A stretch of 64,000 nucleotides of DNA, from contig NC_089495.1 of the NCBI RefSeq assembly GCF_036850765.1, positions 23,280,875-23,344,874 on the forward strand. The letters are read 5' to 3'. The notes under the pieces are model-generated. The model worked only from the letters and a program-made list of their open reading frames with translations, did not search any database and was not told the DNA's origin. The position numbers and the translations under genes are program-made. This DNA is from Saccopteryx bilineata. Lineage: Eukaryota > Chordata > Mammalia > Chiroptera > Emballonuridae. Shown here piece after piece: positions 12,102 through 24,601 of the stretch (the stretch's first letter is position 1; each line of letters opens with the position of its first letter).

Positions 12102-14880
12102 CTAAAACATTTTGGTCGCTGGCTCTGGGGATGTGAAGCTACCCCAAGGACTCCTGGGCTCCTGTGCGGATCTCCCAGCAAGGCTCAGGAGTCATGCCAG
12201 AGCCGGCCACCGTCCCTCTCACACACATTTCTGTCATGTCGCATGTCAGCCTGGAACCGGAAAAAGGCATTCCAGCAGGCAACATTTTAGGCATTGAAGG
12301 TGATCTTTACATCACAGACCTGAGAGCCTCATGAGACAAACGGCTTCATTACCCAAAATGAAGATGCTCTGCCTACATCCGCCCAGTTTTCTTTTGGAGT
12401 TTCCGTGCTTCTGACCAGGTTAGGATGCCCTGTTCTCTCAAATGAACTCTTCCTGTCATTCACATCCCACGACAGTAAAATCTTCAGGAACGAGGGCTGG
12501 TGTATACATAGTACTTGCCAAGTTGTCACTTGTTTATCTCACTAGAAAGTCAGCAATATGATTGTTAACCTCCTGCGCAGTTAAGATCTAGCCTTTTTGC
12601 TATGGTTCATATTAAATTATGTGGTTAAATCCTCCTCGTTTTTATGAGGCACAGAGAAGGAAGAAAAGGAAAGCACATGTGGCCAGTGGGGAGCAACACC
12701 CAGAGCCGCTGTCCTGACTTGGGATCTGGTAGCCAGCGGAGTGGGTGGCCGGGGAAGGGCAGCTCAGAGTCTCCAGAGGTCCTTGGCCGGTTGTATTTAT
12801 GAGGTTAAACAGGCCTTTTGAGCAGATCAGATTCCCTTTGAGGAGCTGAGGGGCAATGAGACATCTTTTAAAGGAAGCGTTCAAAAAAGAAGCACTGTTG
12901 TTTTAAAAATAAAAGAAGTACCCACCATGTAGTTAGCAAAGCTTTATCTTAGCGCGGTCATCTATTTGCTCCTAGTAAAAAGAGCTGAACACGAACTATG
13001 AGGCACAGAAGAATGAGGAAGAAACAATTAAACATGAGAAGTGGCACACATTCCAAAGTACCCCTCCCTGCTGCCGCCTCCAAGCAGGTACAGCCGCAGT
13101 TTAATGAACGAAGGCATTTTCTTGTAACAGGAGAGATTTTCTATAAAATGGACAACATCATTTACACCCCCAGATGGTGTCCGCACCGTCTTACTTATGT
13201 TAGGGTTAACTGATGTTCGCTAACTAACATAGACGTACTGTGTTCTCAAATTCTCGTTTACTTTTAATAATTAACCTATGTGATAGCCTATATTTGTATC
13301 TGAGGCTCAGAGAAAGTAAGTAAATTGTCCAAGTTCTCACTGGCTTGACTTTGAGATGAAACTTACTGAGTCACTTTTCACCATGTTTCTGGGATTACTT
13401 CCTGTGGAATGCTGGTACAAGAAGGTCATTTGTCCATTTCCTTTTCAGTGACCATTTGCTGACTCCCTAGCGATTTCAGCTCTTCAGCACTTTCCATATG
13501 ACAAATCGCATCTTCCTAACAGCCCATCCTTATGCAATTAAAGAGTTTCATTTTCAAATAGTTTTTTTTTCAACTATATTTTTCTCCCCACCCTATGCCG
13601 GATCACCAAAATGCATTGAACTACATAGGATTTGCCTTTCATGTGCGTGGATACAGAGGGCCTTCTGTGGCTCAGCACCACTGCTCCAGAGTTGGGCTGG
13701 AGACATAAAAGATGAGGTATTTGCCCAGCATTTGGCCCACAGTAGGTACTTCGTAAATATTTTTTGAAGACATTAACAGAGAAGTGATCAAATTTGGGAA
13801 AAAATAGTTCTGGCTAAATGGCCATTTTTGGATACCGTGGGATTTATTTGTTCATGCTGGCCCTGGGCTGCATTTGCCTTTAACTAAGGAATAGCTTAGT
13901 CTTTTCTTGTTGTTTTAAACAGGAGACTGCCCAGTTACGTCATCCATCTTGTGGCCTTGAGGTTCAACACTCTCAGAAAACGTGTGTTTTTTTTCAATTC
14001 CACCATAGGGTGTGTGCATTGTTCTTCAGTGGGAATGTGGGGGTGATGGAAAGCAGTCTTAGACAGCAAGAAATGTTTCTGGAAGGGGCATTTGCTTTGT
14101 ACTCAAGATTTCATCTAAAGCCATCAAATTTTAAAACTTATTGAATCAAGAAAGAGTTTGGAGGGAAAGGAGGACCAGTGTCTGAGTTTCCTCTGCGTTA
14201 GCAGCTTGATTGCCTGTGGACCAAAAGTTCTGGGCTTTGTTCCTGTAGGTTTTTCATCGTTCACAGTAATTGGCAGGATGAGACTTTTCCTATTTAAGTG
14301 ATTGATTTCTAGCCTCCCTGAGAGAGATGTTAAATCACCTTAGCAGAGAGAGATGTTGAGCAGCCTTCGCCACATCCATTAGCATTGTGGTACTGAAACA
14401 TCTGACACTGAGTAAAGAAGACTTGTTTTTAGGATGGTGATGGTGACCATCGTCATCAGACACTCAGATCACTTTTTAAATATGATTTCAAGTGATGACC
14501 ACCACAATGCCATGAGGGATAGATGTCTTCGCTATTTTGTGTCTTTCTCCTATTCCCCAAGTACCATTCAGAGGCTGGGACAGAAATAGTTTGGGAAAGT
14601 ATGTTTATTATGCATGGGACTTTTCTGACATTTCTCATGTGTAATTTGGCTACCATATTACTGCTCTGATGGACCGTAGGCTGGCCGTAGTGCACACTGT
14701 GGCTGCATCGGTCTCCGTGCATTGGACAGGCAGGAGGGGAGGGGTGAGGTGGTGGGGGGGAGGGGGGCGTGAATGGTGTAGGGGCGGTGGTTGTGAAGTA
14801 CCCAAGCTGCCTCAGTCAGGACGGTGATAAATGATATGCACAGCTCCCTCTCTGTCAGCTGATTAACTTGTTCAACTTTA
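12102..14880. other. RBPMS intron, mostly unique
   Basis: A MIR-like piece is present near 13230-13345 ('tgatagcctatatttgtat ... gaggctcagagaaagtaag'). 14726-14790 is strongly G-rich with several G-runs that could form a G-quadruplex. No gene recognised. Confidence 0.5.
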
Positions 14881-14896
14881 GAATTACAATTTTAAT

Positions 14897-15231
14897 TTAA
14901 ACTTTTTTTTTTTTTTACAGAGACAGAGAGTCAGAGAGAAGGATAGATAGGGACAGACAGACAGGAACGGAGAGAGATGAGAAGCATCAGTCATCAGTTT
15001 TTCGTTGCGACACCTTAGTTATTCATTGATTGCTTTCTCATATGTGCCTTGACCGGGGGACTTCAGTAGACCGAGTAACCCCTTGCTTGAGCCAGCGACC
15101 GTGGGTCCAAGCTGGTGAGCCTTGCTCAAACCAGATGAGCCTACACTCAAGCTGGCGATTCAGGGTCTTGAACCTGGGTCCTCTGCATCCCAGTCCGACA
15201 CTCCATCTACTGCGCCACCGCCTGATCAGGC
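14897..15231 (-). mobile_element. tRNA-derived SINE (type B)
   Basis: Poly-T, 'agagacagagag' body and reversed head 'gcctgatcaggcggtggcgcag'. Target duplication TTAAACTTTT on both sides. Confidence 0.9.
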
Positions 15232-15253
15232 TTAAACTTTTAAGAATCTAAAT

Positions 15254-15521
15254 CAGTGATATTTAACCGGAATGCTGCAAGAATTGTGAAAACATGCCAA
15301 CCTGACTATTTAAGTCAGAGACACTGACCCCTTTTCCTTTAGATAGTCAAATAAAAAAATAGCCAACATAACAATAGCCACCCAGTGTGAATGAATCAAA
15401 ATTATACCTTTTTTTTTTTGTCAGATCAGCAAAAAATAAACTTTTTGGTGTGCTCCAGAATTTGGTAACTATTTTATGTGTGCCATGAGACTGAAAAAAA
15501 AAAAAAGGCTCAAAATCACCG
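15254..15521. mobile_element. Non-autonomous hAT-type element, 268 bp, with exact 8-bp target duplication
   Basis: Ends CAGTGATATTTAACC and GGCTCAAAATCACCG are imperfect inverted repeats. Identical ATCTAAAT flanks lie at 15246-15253 and 15522-15529. The interior has A/T runs and 'gtgtgccatgag' wording, with no transposase frame. Confidence 0.85.
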
Positions 15522-15835
15522 ATCTAAATGATAGTATCACCTGAGAAGCTTGGGGAGATACTGGTAAACTTTCCAGCTATTCATCTGTAGAGATTATGGC
15601 ATTTCCCTTTAATGGGTCTTCATCACCTGTGTAGAGCCAACAGCTTTTGAGTGTGTGGGGTCCTCCTTTTCAGTGATTAGAAAGCCCCCTTGGAATGTTA
15701 GATAAGCTAATGCCTATTTTTTGTTATTTCCACAAAGATGGATACATTTTCTTGAGTTCTAGAATGTATGCTTGGAACTTTTTGATATAGCCACTCATAT
15801 TTGACTCAGAATATTGTCAGAATAACACACTATAG

Positions 15836-16047
15836 CAGCGGTTCTCAACCTGTGGGTCGTGACCCCGGCGGGGGTTGAACGACCAAAACACAGGGGTCAC
15901 CTAAAGCCATCGGAAAATACAAATATGTATGTGTTCTCTCTCTCTGTTCTGTGAATTGGCATTAGTCATTTAGATTCAAACACTAAAAAAAGAAATTTAA
16001 GTATGTATGTATTTTCCGATGGCTTTAGGCGACCCCTGTGTTTTGGT

Positions 16048-16089
<42 letters not shown>

Positions 16090-16123
16090 GCCGGGGTCGC
16101 AAGCCACAGGTTGAGAACCGCTG
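15836..16123. mobile_element. SPIN-like non-autonomous hAT element, 288 bp, with internal (CA)n
   Basis: The left end CAGCGGTTCTCAACCTGTGG and the right end (CCACAGGTTGAGAACCGCTG) are near-perfect inverted repeats and match, from memory, SPIN hAT transposons. A second internal inverted pair 'ccatcggaaaata / tattttccgatgg' is present. The 8-bp flanks CACTATAG and CTCTATAG differ at one base. A (CA)n microsatellite at about 16053-16086 has grown near the right end. No transposase. Confidence 0.88.
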
Positions 16124-16139
16124 CTCTATAGAGTAGAGT

Positions 16140-16377
16140 TGACCTGACATAAGAGAAATCCAAGAAGGGGAATCAATGAAACAAGGGCTGGTTCTTTAAG
16201 AAGATAAACAAGATTGACAAACCTTTAACTATACTCATCAAGGAAAAAAAGACAGCCTAACCTGTGGTGGCGCAGTGGGTAAAGCGTCGACCTGGAAATG
16301 CTGAGGTCACCAGTTCGAAACCCTGGGCTTGCCTGGCCAAGGCACATATAGGAGTTGATGCTTCCTGCTCCGCTTCC

Positions 16378-16421
<44 letters not shown>

Positions 16422-19105
16422 CCCCTCTCTAAAATGAATAAATAAAATCTTAAAAAAATAAAATAAAAATAAGAAAAGACAACTCAAAATCAGAAATAAA
16501 ACAGGAGAAGTGACAACTGACACTAAAGAAATACAAAGGATTATAAGAAAATATTATAAACAACTATATGCTAACAAATTGAACAATATGGACAAAATAG
16601 ATAGAAACATACAATCTTCCAAAACTGAATCAGGAAGAATCAGAATAGAAAGATTACAACCAGTGAGATTGAAGCAGTAATCAAAAACCTCCCAACAAAC
16701 AAAAGTCTTGGACCAGATGCCTTCACAGGGGAATTTTACCAAATATTAGAAGAAATAACACTTAGCCTTCTCAAACTATTCCAAAAAATTCAAGAAGAGG
16801 GAAGACTCTCAACCTCATTTTACAAAACTAGTGTTACCCTAATTCTAAAACCAGATAGAACTACAAAAAGAAAGGAAACCATAGGGCAGTATTTCTGAGG
16901 AACATAGATACTAAAATCCTTAACAAAATATTAGCAAACCATATCCAGCAACACATTAAAAGGGTCATACACCATGGTCAAGTGGAATTTATTCTGGGGC
17001 TGCAAGGTTGGTACAATAACCACAAATCATAAACATGATACACCGTTTAAACAAAATGAAGGCTAAAAACCCATGATCATATCAATAGATGCAGAAAAAG
17101 TACTTGAAAAACATCCAGCACTCATTTATGTCAAAACAAAAATACCTTTCAGCAAAGTGGGAATATACCTCCACGTAATAAAGGACATATATGACAAACC
17201 TACAGCCAACATCATACTCAGCAAAAACTGCAGGTGTTCATCTTAAGATCAGGAACAAGACAGGAATGTCTGCTTTCACCATTCTGATTCAACATATTAC
17301 TGGAAGTCCTAGCCACAGCAGTCAAACGAAAAGAAATAAAAAGACATCTAAATTAGAAAAGACGAAATAAAGCTGTCACTATTTACAGATGATGTGATAG
17401 TGTACATAGCGAATCCTGTAGACTCTACAGAAAAAAACAAACATACAACAAAAACAAAAAACACTACTACAGTTGATAAATGAATTCATTAAAGTAGCAG
17501 TATACAAAATAAATACCCAGAAATTAGTTGCATTTTTATACACCAATAATGAGCAATAAGGGAAACTAAAAAAATAATCCCATTTACAGTTGGTTCAAAA
17601 AGAATAAAATACCTAGAAATAAATTTAACCAAGGATGTAAAAGACCTGTACTTGGAAAATTATAAGACACTGAAGAAGGAAATTGAAGATAGAAATAAGA
17701 GAGCATATACCACGTTCATGGATAGGAAGAATTAAGATTATTTAAAATGTCAATACTGCCCAAAGCAATCTATACATTCAGTTCAATTTCTGCCAAAATA
17801 ACAATGGAATATTTTATGGAACTAGAACAAATATTCCAAAAATTTATATGGAACCACAGAAGACCTCCAAATAGCAACAGCTATTTTCTCAGATCTTAAG
17901 AAAGAAGAACTAAGTTGAAAGCATTTTGCTACCTGATATCAAACTATATACAAGGCCATAGTTACCAAAACAGCATTGTATTGGCATAAAAATAGACAAT
18001 ATAGATTAATGGAACAAAATAACCCAGAAATAAACGAACACCTTTATAGTCAACATTTGACAAAGGAGGCAAAAACATACAATGGGGTAAAAATAGTCTA
18101 TTAATAAATGGTATTGGGAAAATTGGACAGATAATGTACAAAAAAATGAAACTAAGCCCCTTACACCACACACAGAATAAACTCAAAATGGATTAAAGAC
18201 TTAAATATTAGACCTGAAACCATGAAAACTTTAGAGGAAAAATAGGAAGTAAATCTCAGATATTTCTTGTAGCAATATTTTTTTCTGATATAACTTCTCA
18301 GGCAAGGGAAATTAAAAAAAAATAAATGGGACTACATCAAACTAAAAAGTTTTTGCACAGCGAAGGAAACCACCAAAATGAATGGACAACCCACTGAATG
18401 GGAGAACATGATTCAACTGATAAGGACTTAATATTCAAAATTTATAAAGAACTTATACAACTGAACATCAAAAAAGCAAAGTACCTGAATAAATACTTCT
18501 CCAAGCAAGACATACAGGTGGCCAATAGACATACAAAAATATGCCCAATGTCACAAATCATCAGAGAAATGCAAATTAAAACCACAGTGAGATTTCACAG
18601 CCATCAGAATGGCTATCATCAATAAATCCACAAACAACAAATGCTGGTGAAGGTGTAGAGAAAAGGGAACCCTTGCGCACTGTTAGTGATAATGCTGATT
18701 GATACAGCCACTGTGAAGAGCCGTATGGAGTTACCTCAAAAAATTAAAATAGAACTGCCTTGTGACCCAGTGATTCCACTTCTGGGAATTTATCCGAAGA
18801 AACCCAGAACACCAATTTAAAAGAATATATGCACTCCTGTGTTCACTGCAGTGTTATTTACTATAGCCAAGCTTTGGAAGAAGCCCAGGTGTTTTATCAA
18901 TAGATGAATGAATAAAAAAAAAGCTGTGGTACATTTACACAATGGAATACTATTTGTCCATGTAAAGGAGGAAATTTATCATTTGCAACAGCATGGATAG
19001 ACCTGGAGAGCATTATGCTAAGTGAAATAAGCCAGTCAGAGAAAGACAAGTACCATATAATTTCACTCATATATTGAGTCTAATGAACCAGCAAAATAGA
19101 GATAC
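16140..19105 (+). mobile_element. Old 5'-truncated L1 (ORF2 3' half and 3' end), many frame breaks
   Basis: Nucleotide order follows L1 ORF2: 'ctggttctttaagaagataaac' at about 16186, 'aagtcttggaccagatgcc' at about 16702, the RT region, and the C-terminal region from about 18360 ('aatggacaacccactgaatg') to the 'gaatactatttgtccatg' and 'gctaagtgaaataagcc' blocks near 18945-19030. Frameshifts and stops interrupt all frames; the longest intact piece is about 75 residues at 18398-18625. It is split by a SINE at 16256. Dead copy. Confidence 0.9.
16256..16465 (+). mobile_element. tRNA-derived SINE inserted in the L1, with (CT)n body
   Basis: Head 'cctaacctgtggtggcgcag', B-box-like 'ccagttcgaaacc', then a (CT)n run at about 16382-16412 and an AATAAA-rich tail. 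Short duplications around 'aaaagaca' flank it. It resembles types B and C but is shorter, perhaps a separate subfamily. Confidence 0.8.
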
Positions 19106-19109
19106 ATAG

Positions 19110-20068
19110 AGAGCTGGTGGACAGCTCCTAGGCAGAGCACCATCTGAACTCAGTGTTTTCTGAGCATACTCCAGAGCCACACTGCTTATCCTCAGACTGT
19201 GGCTTCACTCCACCTAGTGCAGGGCCTTGGGCCGGCCGCTTACTCTCCTCAAGCCCTCAGCCCTCCCATTTGTGATGCAAGGATAACCACAGTACCTATC
19301 TCATAAGGATGTTTTAGAGAATCAATAGGTCAAAGTCTGAGAAGTATTTTGCACAAAGTATGCACTGTACAAGTATCCTTATTATTACCATTTGACATGA
19401 GACTAGTCCCATGGATAAGCCACCCAGCCACTCCAATCCCTTTGTTATCTGAACAGTTGACCCTAGATGGAAAAGGCTGTTTAGTACCAAAAATAGGCAG
19501 AAGAAACACTTTACTGGACACTGCTATTCTGGACTAGAAAAAGAGGAGAGGGTGTGTTATGCAAAGGGGGGTATTTTAAGTCAGAAAATACTTACTGAGT
19601 GCCCACTTCGTGCCACCCCCTGTGAAAGGGCACATTAGTAAATACCGCTGAACCGTGTTCTGCCCTCATGATGCTTTCTGACCGGGTCTCTAGCAGAGTG
19701 GAGCTGGATAAATGTTTTCATGTTGTCTGTGTGGTGTACAACCAGTGCTTTCTGAAAAGACAGCTCCCTTTAAACATCCAGAATTGATTGCGATCGTTAA
19801 GAAATCCAAGCTCTCAGAGAGGCTGGCAAATCCCCCCCGGAGTTCAGTTGCCCATGTCTGGGGAGGGGGGTTGCCTGAGGAAGCCGTAGGGGACCCTCAG
19901 CGCTGCAGTGGCTGGTCTCAGGAAGGGAGAGGACTGAAAATGTCCCTCGGTGATGAACAGGAGCAGATAGCAGTCATGACTTAAGGAGCAGTTTTCTTCC
20001 TGCTTATGCTCTGGGTTCCCTTCAACTCTCAGACCAAGGATCGGGTCCTTTGAGAACTGACGGTTGTA
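19110..20068. other. RBPMS intron with ancient repeats
   Basis: 19215-19395 is MIR-like on the plus strand ('cctcaagccctcagccctccca ... gataaccacagtacctatctc'). 19585-19660 is an old 'actgagtgcccacttcgtgcca' repeat. No gene recognised. Confidence 0.5.
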
Positions 20069-20079
20069 TTGGGTCGTTT

Positions 20080-20480
20080 ATTTATTTATTTTTTTTTTCA
20101 TTTTTCTGAATCTGGAAACAGGGAGAGACAGTCAGACAGACTCCCGCAAGCGCCCGACCGGGATCCACCCGGCACGCCCACCAGGGGCGACGCTCTGCCC
20201 ACCAGGGGGCGATGCTCTGCCCATCCTGGGTGTCGCCATGTTGCGACCAGAGCCACTCTAGCGCCTGAGGCAGAGGCCACAGAGCCATCCCCAGCGCCCG
20301 GGCCATCTTTGCTCCAATGGAGCCTTGGCTGCGGGAGGGGAAGAGAGAGACAGAGAGGAAAGCGCGGCGGAGGGGTGGAGAAGCAAATGGGCGCTTCTCC
20401 TGTGTGCCCTGGCCGGGAATTGAACCCGGGTCCTCCGCACGCTAGGCCGACGCTCTACCGCTGAGCCAACCGGCCAGGGC
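20080..20480 (-). mobile_element. tRNA-derived SINE (type A), near full length, carrying a CTCF-like motif
   Basis: Reverse-oriented: A/T tail at the left, head 'ggccctggccggttggctcag' at the right end. Exact 11-bp target duplication TTGGGTCGTTT at 20069-20079 and 20482-20492. CCACCAGGGGGCGA occurs at 20199-20212 and a one-base-shorter version at 20178-20190. The long ORFs across it are SINE-derived, not genes. Confidence 0.93.
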
Positions 20481-20492
20481 CTTGGGTCGTTT

Positions 20493-22336
20493 CTTGTTAG
20501 GAAACAGCTGCCGTGACTGCTCAGCGGCATGGCAGAAAACCATTCACTAGAGTGGGGGGCTGACTCGGGCCCAGTCGAATCAAGACCAGCTTGGTTTTGG
20601 AATTTTCTTGGCATACTTATTTTGTGGGTCTGGGTTGGCCTTTTTTTGCAGTAAGCTTAAGGGGTTGCTCCAGAAATATGTGTCATGAGAGAAAAATTGG
20701 AGGCGAGAGAGAGTGGACGTTCCTAGGAAGCCAGCAGGCCAGGTGAGCACCTGTATTTTGGAGGTAGAAGTGTAGGGATAGAAAGGAAGAGACAGAAAAG
20801 CAGAGGGGAAATGTAATCAAAACAGAGAGGCAGAGCAGAAGGGATGCGGGTCCTGGACTATGGTGACTTTGATTCACATCCTGGTTCTATCACTTGCACC
20901 GCGTTACTGGGTTAGTTACCGAACCTCTACATGCCCCTGTCTCTTCCTGATGTCAGGGGCTAACGTTAGCACCACCCACAGGAGCACCAGCCTGGTGTGG
21001 CACATCAAGGCCGCTCAGTAAACATTAGCTACTACAGTGGGCGTCATTATCATCAGTATCTTTGCCATCTTTAATGTTGCTAGGTCTTAGCAGTTGTTTG
21101 GACATGGGAGATTTGGGGAGGTGAGAAGAGGAATTAGTTTATGAGTAACAGTGAGTTCACTTTTGGGTGAGTTGAGTTGGATGAGTTTAGGATGTCCACC
21201 TTGGAGTACAAATCAAAGTTGTAGCTTATGAGTTAAGAGTTATCCTAAATAGAGCTAATCATTGAAGCACTGCGTATGGCCCAGGGCCATGATACCGAGC
21301 AGTAGAAGTGAGGAGGGTTGAGCACAGATTTCATTTCTCCTGGGCTCTCCAGCACGTCAGATGATCCGTTTCCTGTGGAGAACACAACAGTTACAGCTGT
21401 CATTTGTGCCAGGTGGTGCTGAACACGCCCTTTGAGCTTCTTGCCCAATCTTTGGCATCTTCCCCTGGACTTGTTTTTTGGGGGAGCCAGTGAGGGTGTG
21501 TGACCTTTTTTGGGAACCGTTGTTTTCCAACAAGTTGCCACCAACTGAGTGTCTGAAAACAACAAAACTATTCTCTTCACAGTTTTAGGAGGACAGACGT
21601 CTGAAATCAAGCTGTCCGCAGTATTTTTTTTCAGAGGCTCTGAGGAGCCATCACATGCCTCTCTCGAGGCCCACCCTAAATGGCCCACCCATCTTGAATG
21701 ATTTCATCTCAAGATCCTTATGCAAAATTCCTGTTGTCAAAAAAAAAGATTACATTCTGAGGTTCCAGGTAAATGTGAATTTTGGGAGGACACCATTCGA
21801 TCCACCAGAGGCTAATGTGTGCTGGGCAGGGCCTCAGAAGCTGGGTGCGGCTGCAGGAGCTGGGCGGGGCTTGTGTGCCTTCTCAGCTGTAACACCAGAA
21901 GAGCATGCCCCACGGGAACGGCCCCCCCACACACACACACACAGGCCTCATATGGCTGATTTTTGAAGGGCTTACTTAACAGACACGGATAAACTTCTTG
22001 CTGAGGCAGATATGTGGGAGTTGATAGTTAAACAGAATCCTTGATTTTTATTTCAAAATTTATTTTTTTCCCATAAAAAATGGAATTTTTCATCATCTAT
22101 GGGCCTTGTGTGCCATGATTGCTGTTTTTTCTAGCTAAGTTCTTCACCTGTCGGGCCGGCGCTCCTGGAGCATGCTGTCCCTGGGTTGACTCTACTAAAC
22201 TGTACAAAAGCTAGAGAGAGATGGAAGAGAAGGCCGCCTGAACTCAGGGGCCTGCCACAGCCTCCAGCGATGGGGGCACTGCAGCCTGAGGGAGGCAGTG
22301 TGATTGTGGAAGGAAACCTGAGCCGGGAGACAGGAG
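20493..22336. other. RBPMS intron with ancient repeats
   Basis: 20860-21060 is MIR-like (plus). 21540-21815 has the wording of an old, widespread mammalian repeat ('gaaatcaagctgtccgcag', 'attctgaggttccaggta') that I cannot name with confidence. The 147-codon minus-strand ORF across 21245-21688 comes from it and surrounding sequence and shows no domain. Confidence 0.45.
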
Positions 22337-22348
22337 ACCTGGGTTCTG

Positions 22349-22633
22349 CCTGACCAGGCAGTGGTGCAGCGGGTAGAGCGGCGGACTGGGGTGTGGAGGA
22401 CCCAGGTTTGGAACCCTGAGGTTGCCCGCTTGAGCGAGGGCTTATCCGGCTTAAGGGTGGGCTCACCAGCTTGAGCCCAAAGGTCGCTGGCTTGAGAAAG
22501 GGACCACTTGCTCTGCCGCAGCCCCCCCCCCTTAAGGCACATATGAGAAAGCAATAAATGAACAACTAAGGGGCCACAACGAAGAATTGATGCTTCTCAT
22601 CTCTCTGCCTTCCTGTCCCCCCCCCTCCCTGTG

Positions 22634-22677
<44 letters not shown>
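22349..22677 (+). mobile_element. tRNA-derived SINE (type B) whose tail has become a (CA)n microsatellite
   Basis: Head 'cctgaccaggcagtggtgc'. Exact 12-bp target duplication ACCTGGGTTCTG at 22337-22348 and 22678-22689. The expected A-rich tail is absent: a CA repeat at about 22634-22679 runs straight into the duplication. Confidence 0.92.
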
Positions 22678-22681
<4 letters not shown>

Positions 22682-22689
22682 GGGTTCTG

Positions 22690-24058
22690 ATCCCAGTTTA
22701 GACACTACAAGTAGTGATGAGACCTTGGAGAGGTTTTTCTCATTGTTAACATGAGACACTCATTTCTGCCCCTTTCCCCAGAGCTTTTAATGAGGTTCCT
22801 GAATGATAATGGATGCGCAAGTTCCTGGCTATGTATAAACGTGTACAAATACAAAGTGTTAAGCAGGCTGGAATGTACTCCTAGGAAAGAATAGCATCTA
22901 TATGCTCTCCTGTCCGTGTTCTTTCTGTGTGGGTTTTCTCTCCCACACAGAACTGCATCAGCCTGCAGTTTTATCGTTTCCTCCTCTTAAGGGCAAGATG
23001 GAAACATTTTTTTTCCTCCATTCATTTTACCAAGTGTAGAACAAGTGGCGACTTCTTGATACTCTGATGACACTGCGCTAGGCACTGGGGCGAGCCGAGA
23101 GGAAGCGGTTGCAGTGCTGGAGGGCTCTGCGTGATTGGGTGGCGCTGGGGGCGGCAGGGCAGAGAAGGTGCTCCCCGCCACCGCCCACCTGGGGTCCTCT
23201 CTGAAGAGTGAGTAAGGGTGACGCCAGGTGAGAAGGGGGAGAACGCCACCATGGCAGAGGGAACAAGTGTGTGTACAAGGCCTGCCGGTGGGAGGTGCGA
23301 TCAGGCGGTGAAAACAATCTTAAGCCATGAGGGAGATCGGGTGAGACCCTGTGGGGTCTTCTCGGCCACGGTCCCGGAGTTCAGACACTGTCCAGCGAGC
23401 GGAGAAATGACAGGGTTTTAAGTGGGAGAGCGACATTACTGAATTGTGAATTTTAAAGGTCCTGGCTTCAGGGTAGCGGCCAGGAGGACTCTTAGGAGGC
23501 CTTTTCCATAATCCAGTGGTGAAGCTCAAAGAGGATGATGTGGTAGATTAACGAGGACACTGGGAAAGACTGAGGACGAGGGAGGCTCAGGTGACAGCCA
23601 GGTCTCCGGCATACGCAACTGGGTGACATCCTTGACTGACACTGGAGCCAAGGAGGACAGGCCATGGGGGTGAGTGTGTTTGGCTTCAGGCCTGTTGAGC
23701 ATGAGATTGCTGTGCAGTTTTTCCAAATAGAAAGTATCCAACAGGCACAGGAAATACTAATTTGAAGTTCTTAGACCGTGTGTTCTCAACTAGACCCAGA
23801 CGAAGTCCGTTCAGGATTTCTCTAGGTCGTTCCTGAGTCATTCGTCTTTATCACTGTTGTCGGTGTGATCTCGGGTGGGAAGCTTCACCTTCGCATCTCT
23901 GTTTGTCACAAGTGGAAAGGCAGGCAGGCCGAACTTCATGGGACGGCCTTTTTTTCTTTCCAGAGGGATTGGGGTGGTGCTGGGGCAGTTTCTATACTGT
24001 TCACAAAAAATAGGGGATATTTCAAAATGAATATGGAGCGATAAAAAAAGAAGCATTT
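22690..24058. other. RBPMS intron, unique-looking
   Basis: No gene, RNA or clear repeat beyond short MIR-like wording just after 22690. Overlapping short ORFs only. Confidence 0.5.
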
Positions 24059-24065
24059 GACTTTT

Positions 24066-24467
24066 TTTTTTTTTTTAATTTTTTTTTTTTTTTCTGAGGC
24101 TGGAAACGGGGAGAAACAGTCAGACAGACTCCCGCATGCGCCCGACCGGGATCCACCCGGCACGCCCACCAGGGGTGACGCTCTGCCCACCAGGGGGCGA
24201 TGCTCTGCCCCTCTGGGGCGTCGCTCTGCTGCGACCAGAGCCACTCCAGCGCCTGGGGCAGAGGCCAAGGAGCCATCCCCAGCGCCCGGGCCATCTTTGC
24301 TCCAATGGAGCCTCGGCTGCGGGAGGGTAAGAGAGAGACAGAGAGGAAGGAGGGGGTCGGGGTGGAGAAGCAAATGGGCGCTTCTCCTATGTGCCCTGGC
24401 CGGGAATCGAACCCGGGTCCCCCGCACGCCAGGCCGACGCTCTACCGCTGAGCCAACCGGCCAGGGC
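24066..24467 (-). mobile_element. tRNA-derived SINE (type A), young-looking, with a CTCF-like motif
   Basis: Poly-T left end and head 'gccctggccggttggctcag' at the right. CCACCAGGGGGCGA at 24187-24200; the neighbouring copy of the motif reads ccaccaggggtga. Short duplication GACTTT on both sides. The 150- and 163-codon ORFs across this element are artefacts of the SINE. Confidence 0.92.
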
Positions 24468-24601
24468 GACTTTCTTTTTAATAAACAAGAACATCAGAAA
24501 AGCAAATGATAAGTCAAAGAAAGTTGTTTGATTATGCAAATGAGATGCAAAACCAACTTTTATTTCATTGGTGAAAATGCACTATAGAAAAGGCTGAAAC
24601 T

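Noticed and set aside
21245..21688. 147-codon minus-strand ORF
   Set aside because: Overlaps an ancient interspersed repeat, shows no domain, and has no splice or promoter support.
20069..24509. ORFs of 118-163 codons with 'CPGRELNPGPPHARPTLYR'-type peptides
   Set aside because: They recur in every type A SINE copy and come from the SINE sequence.
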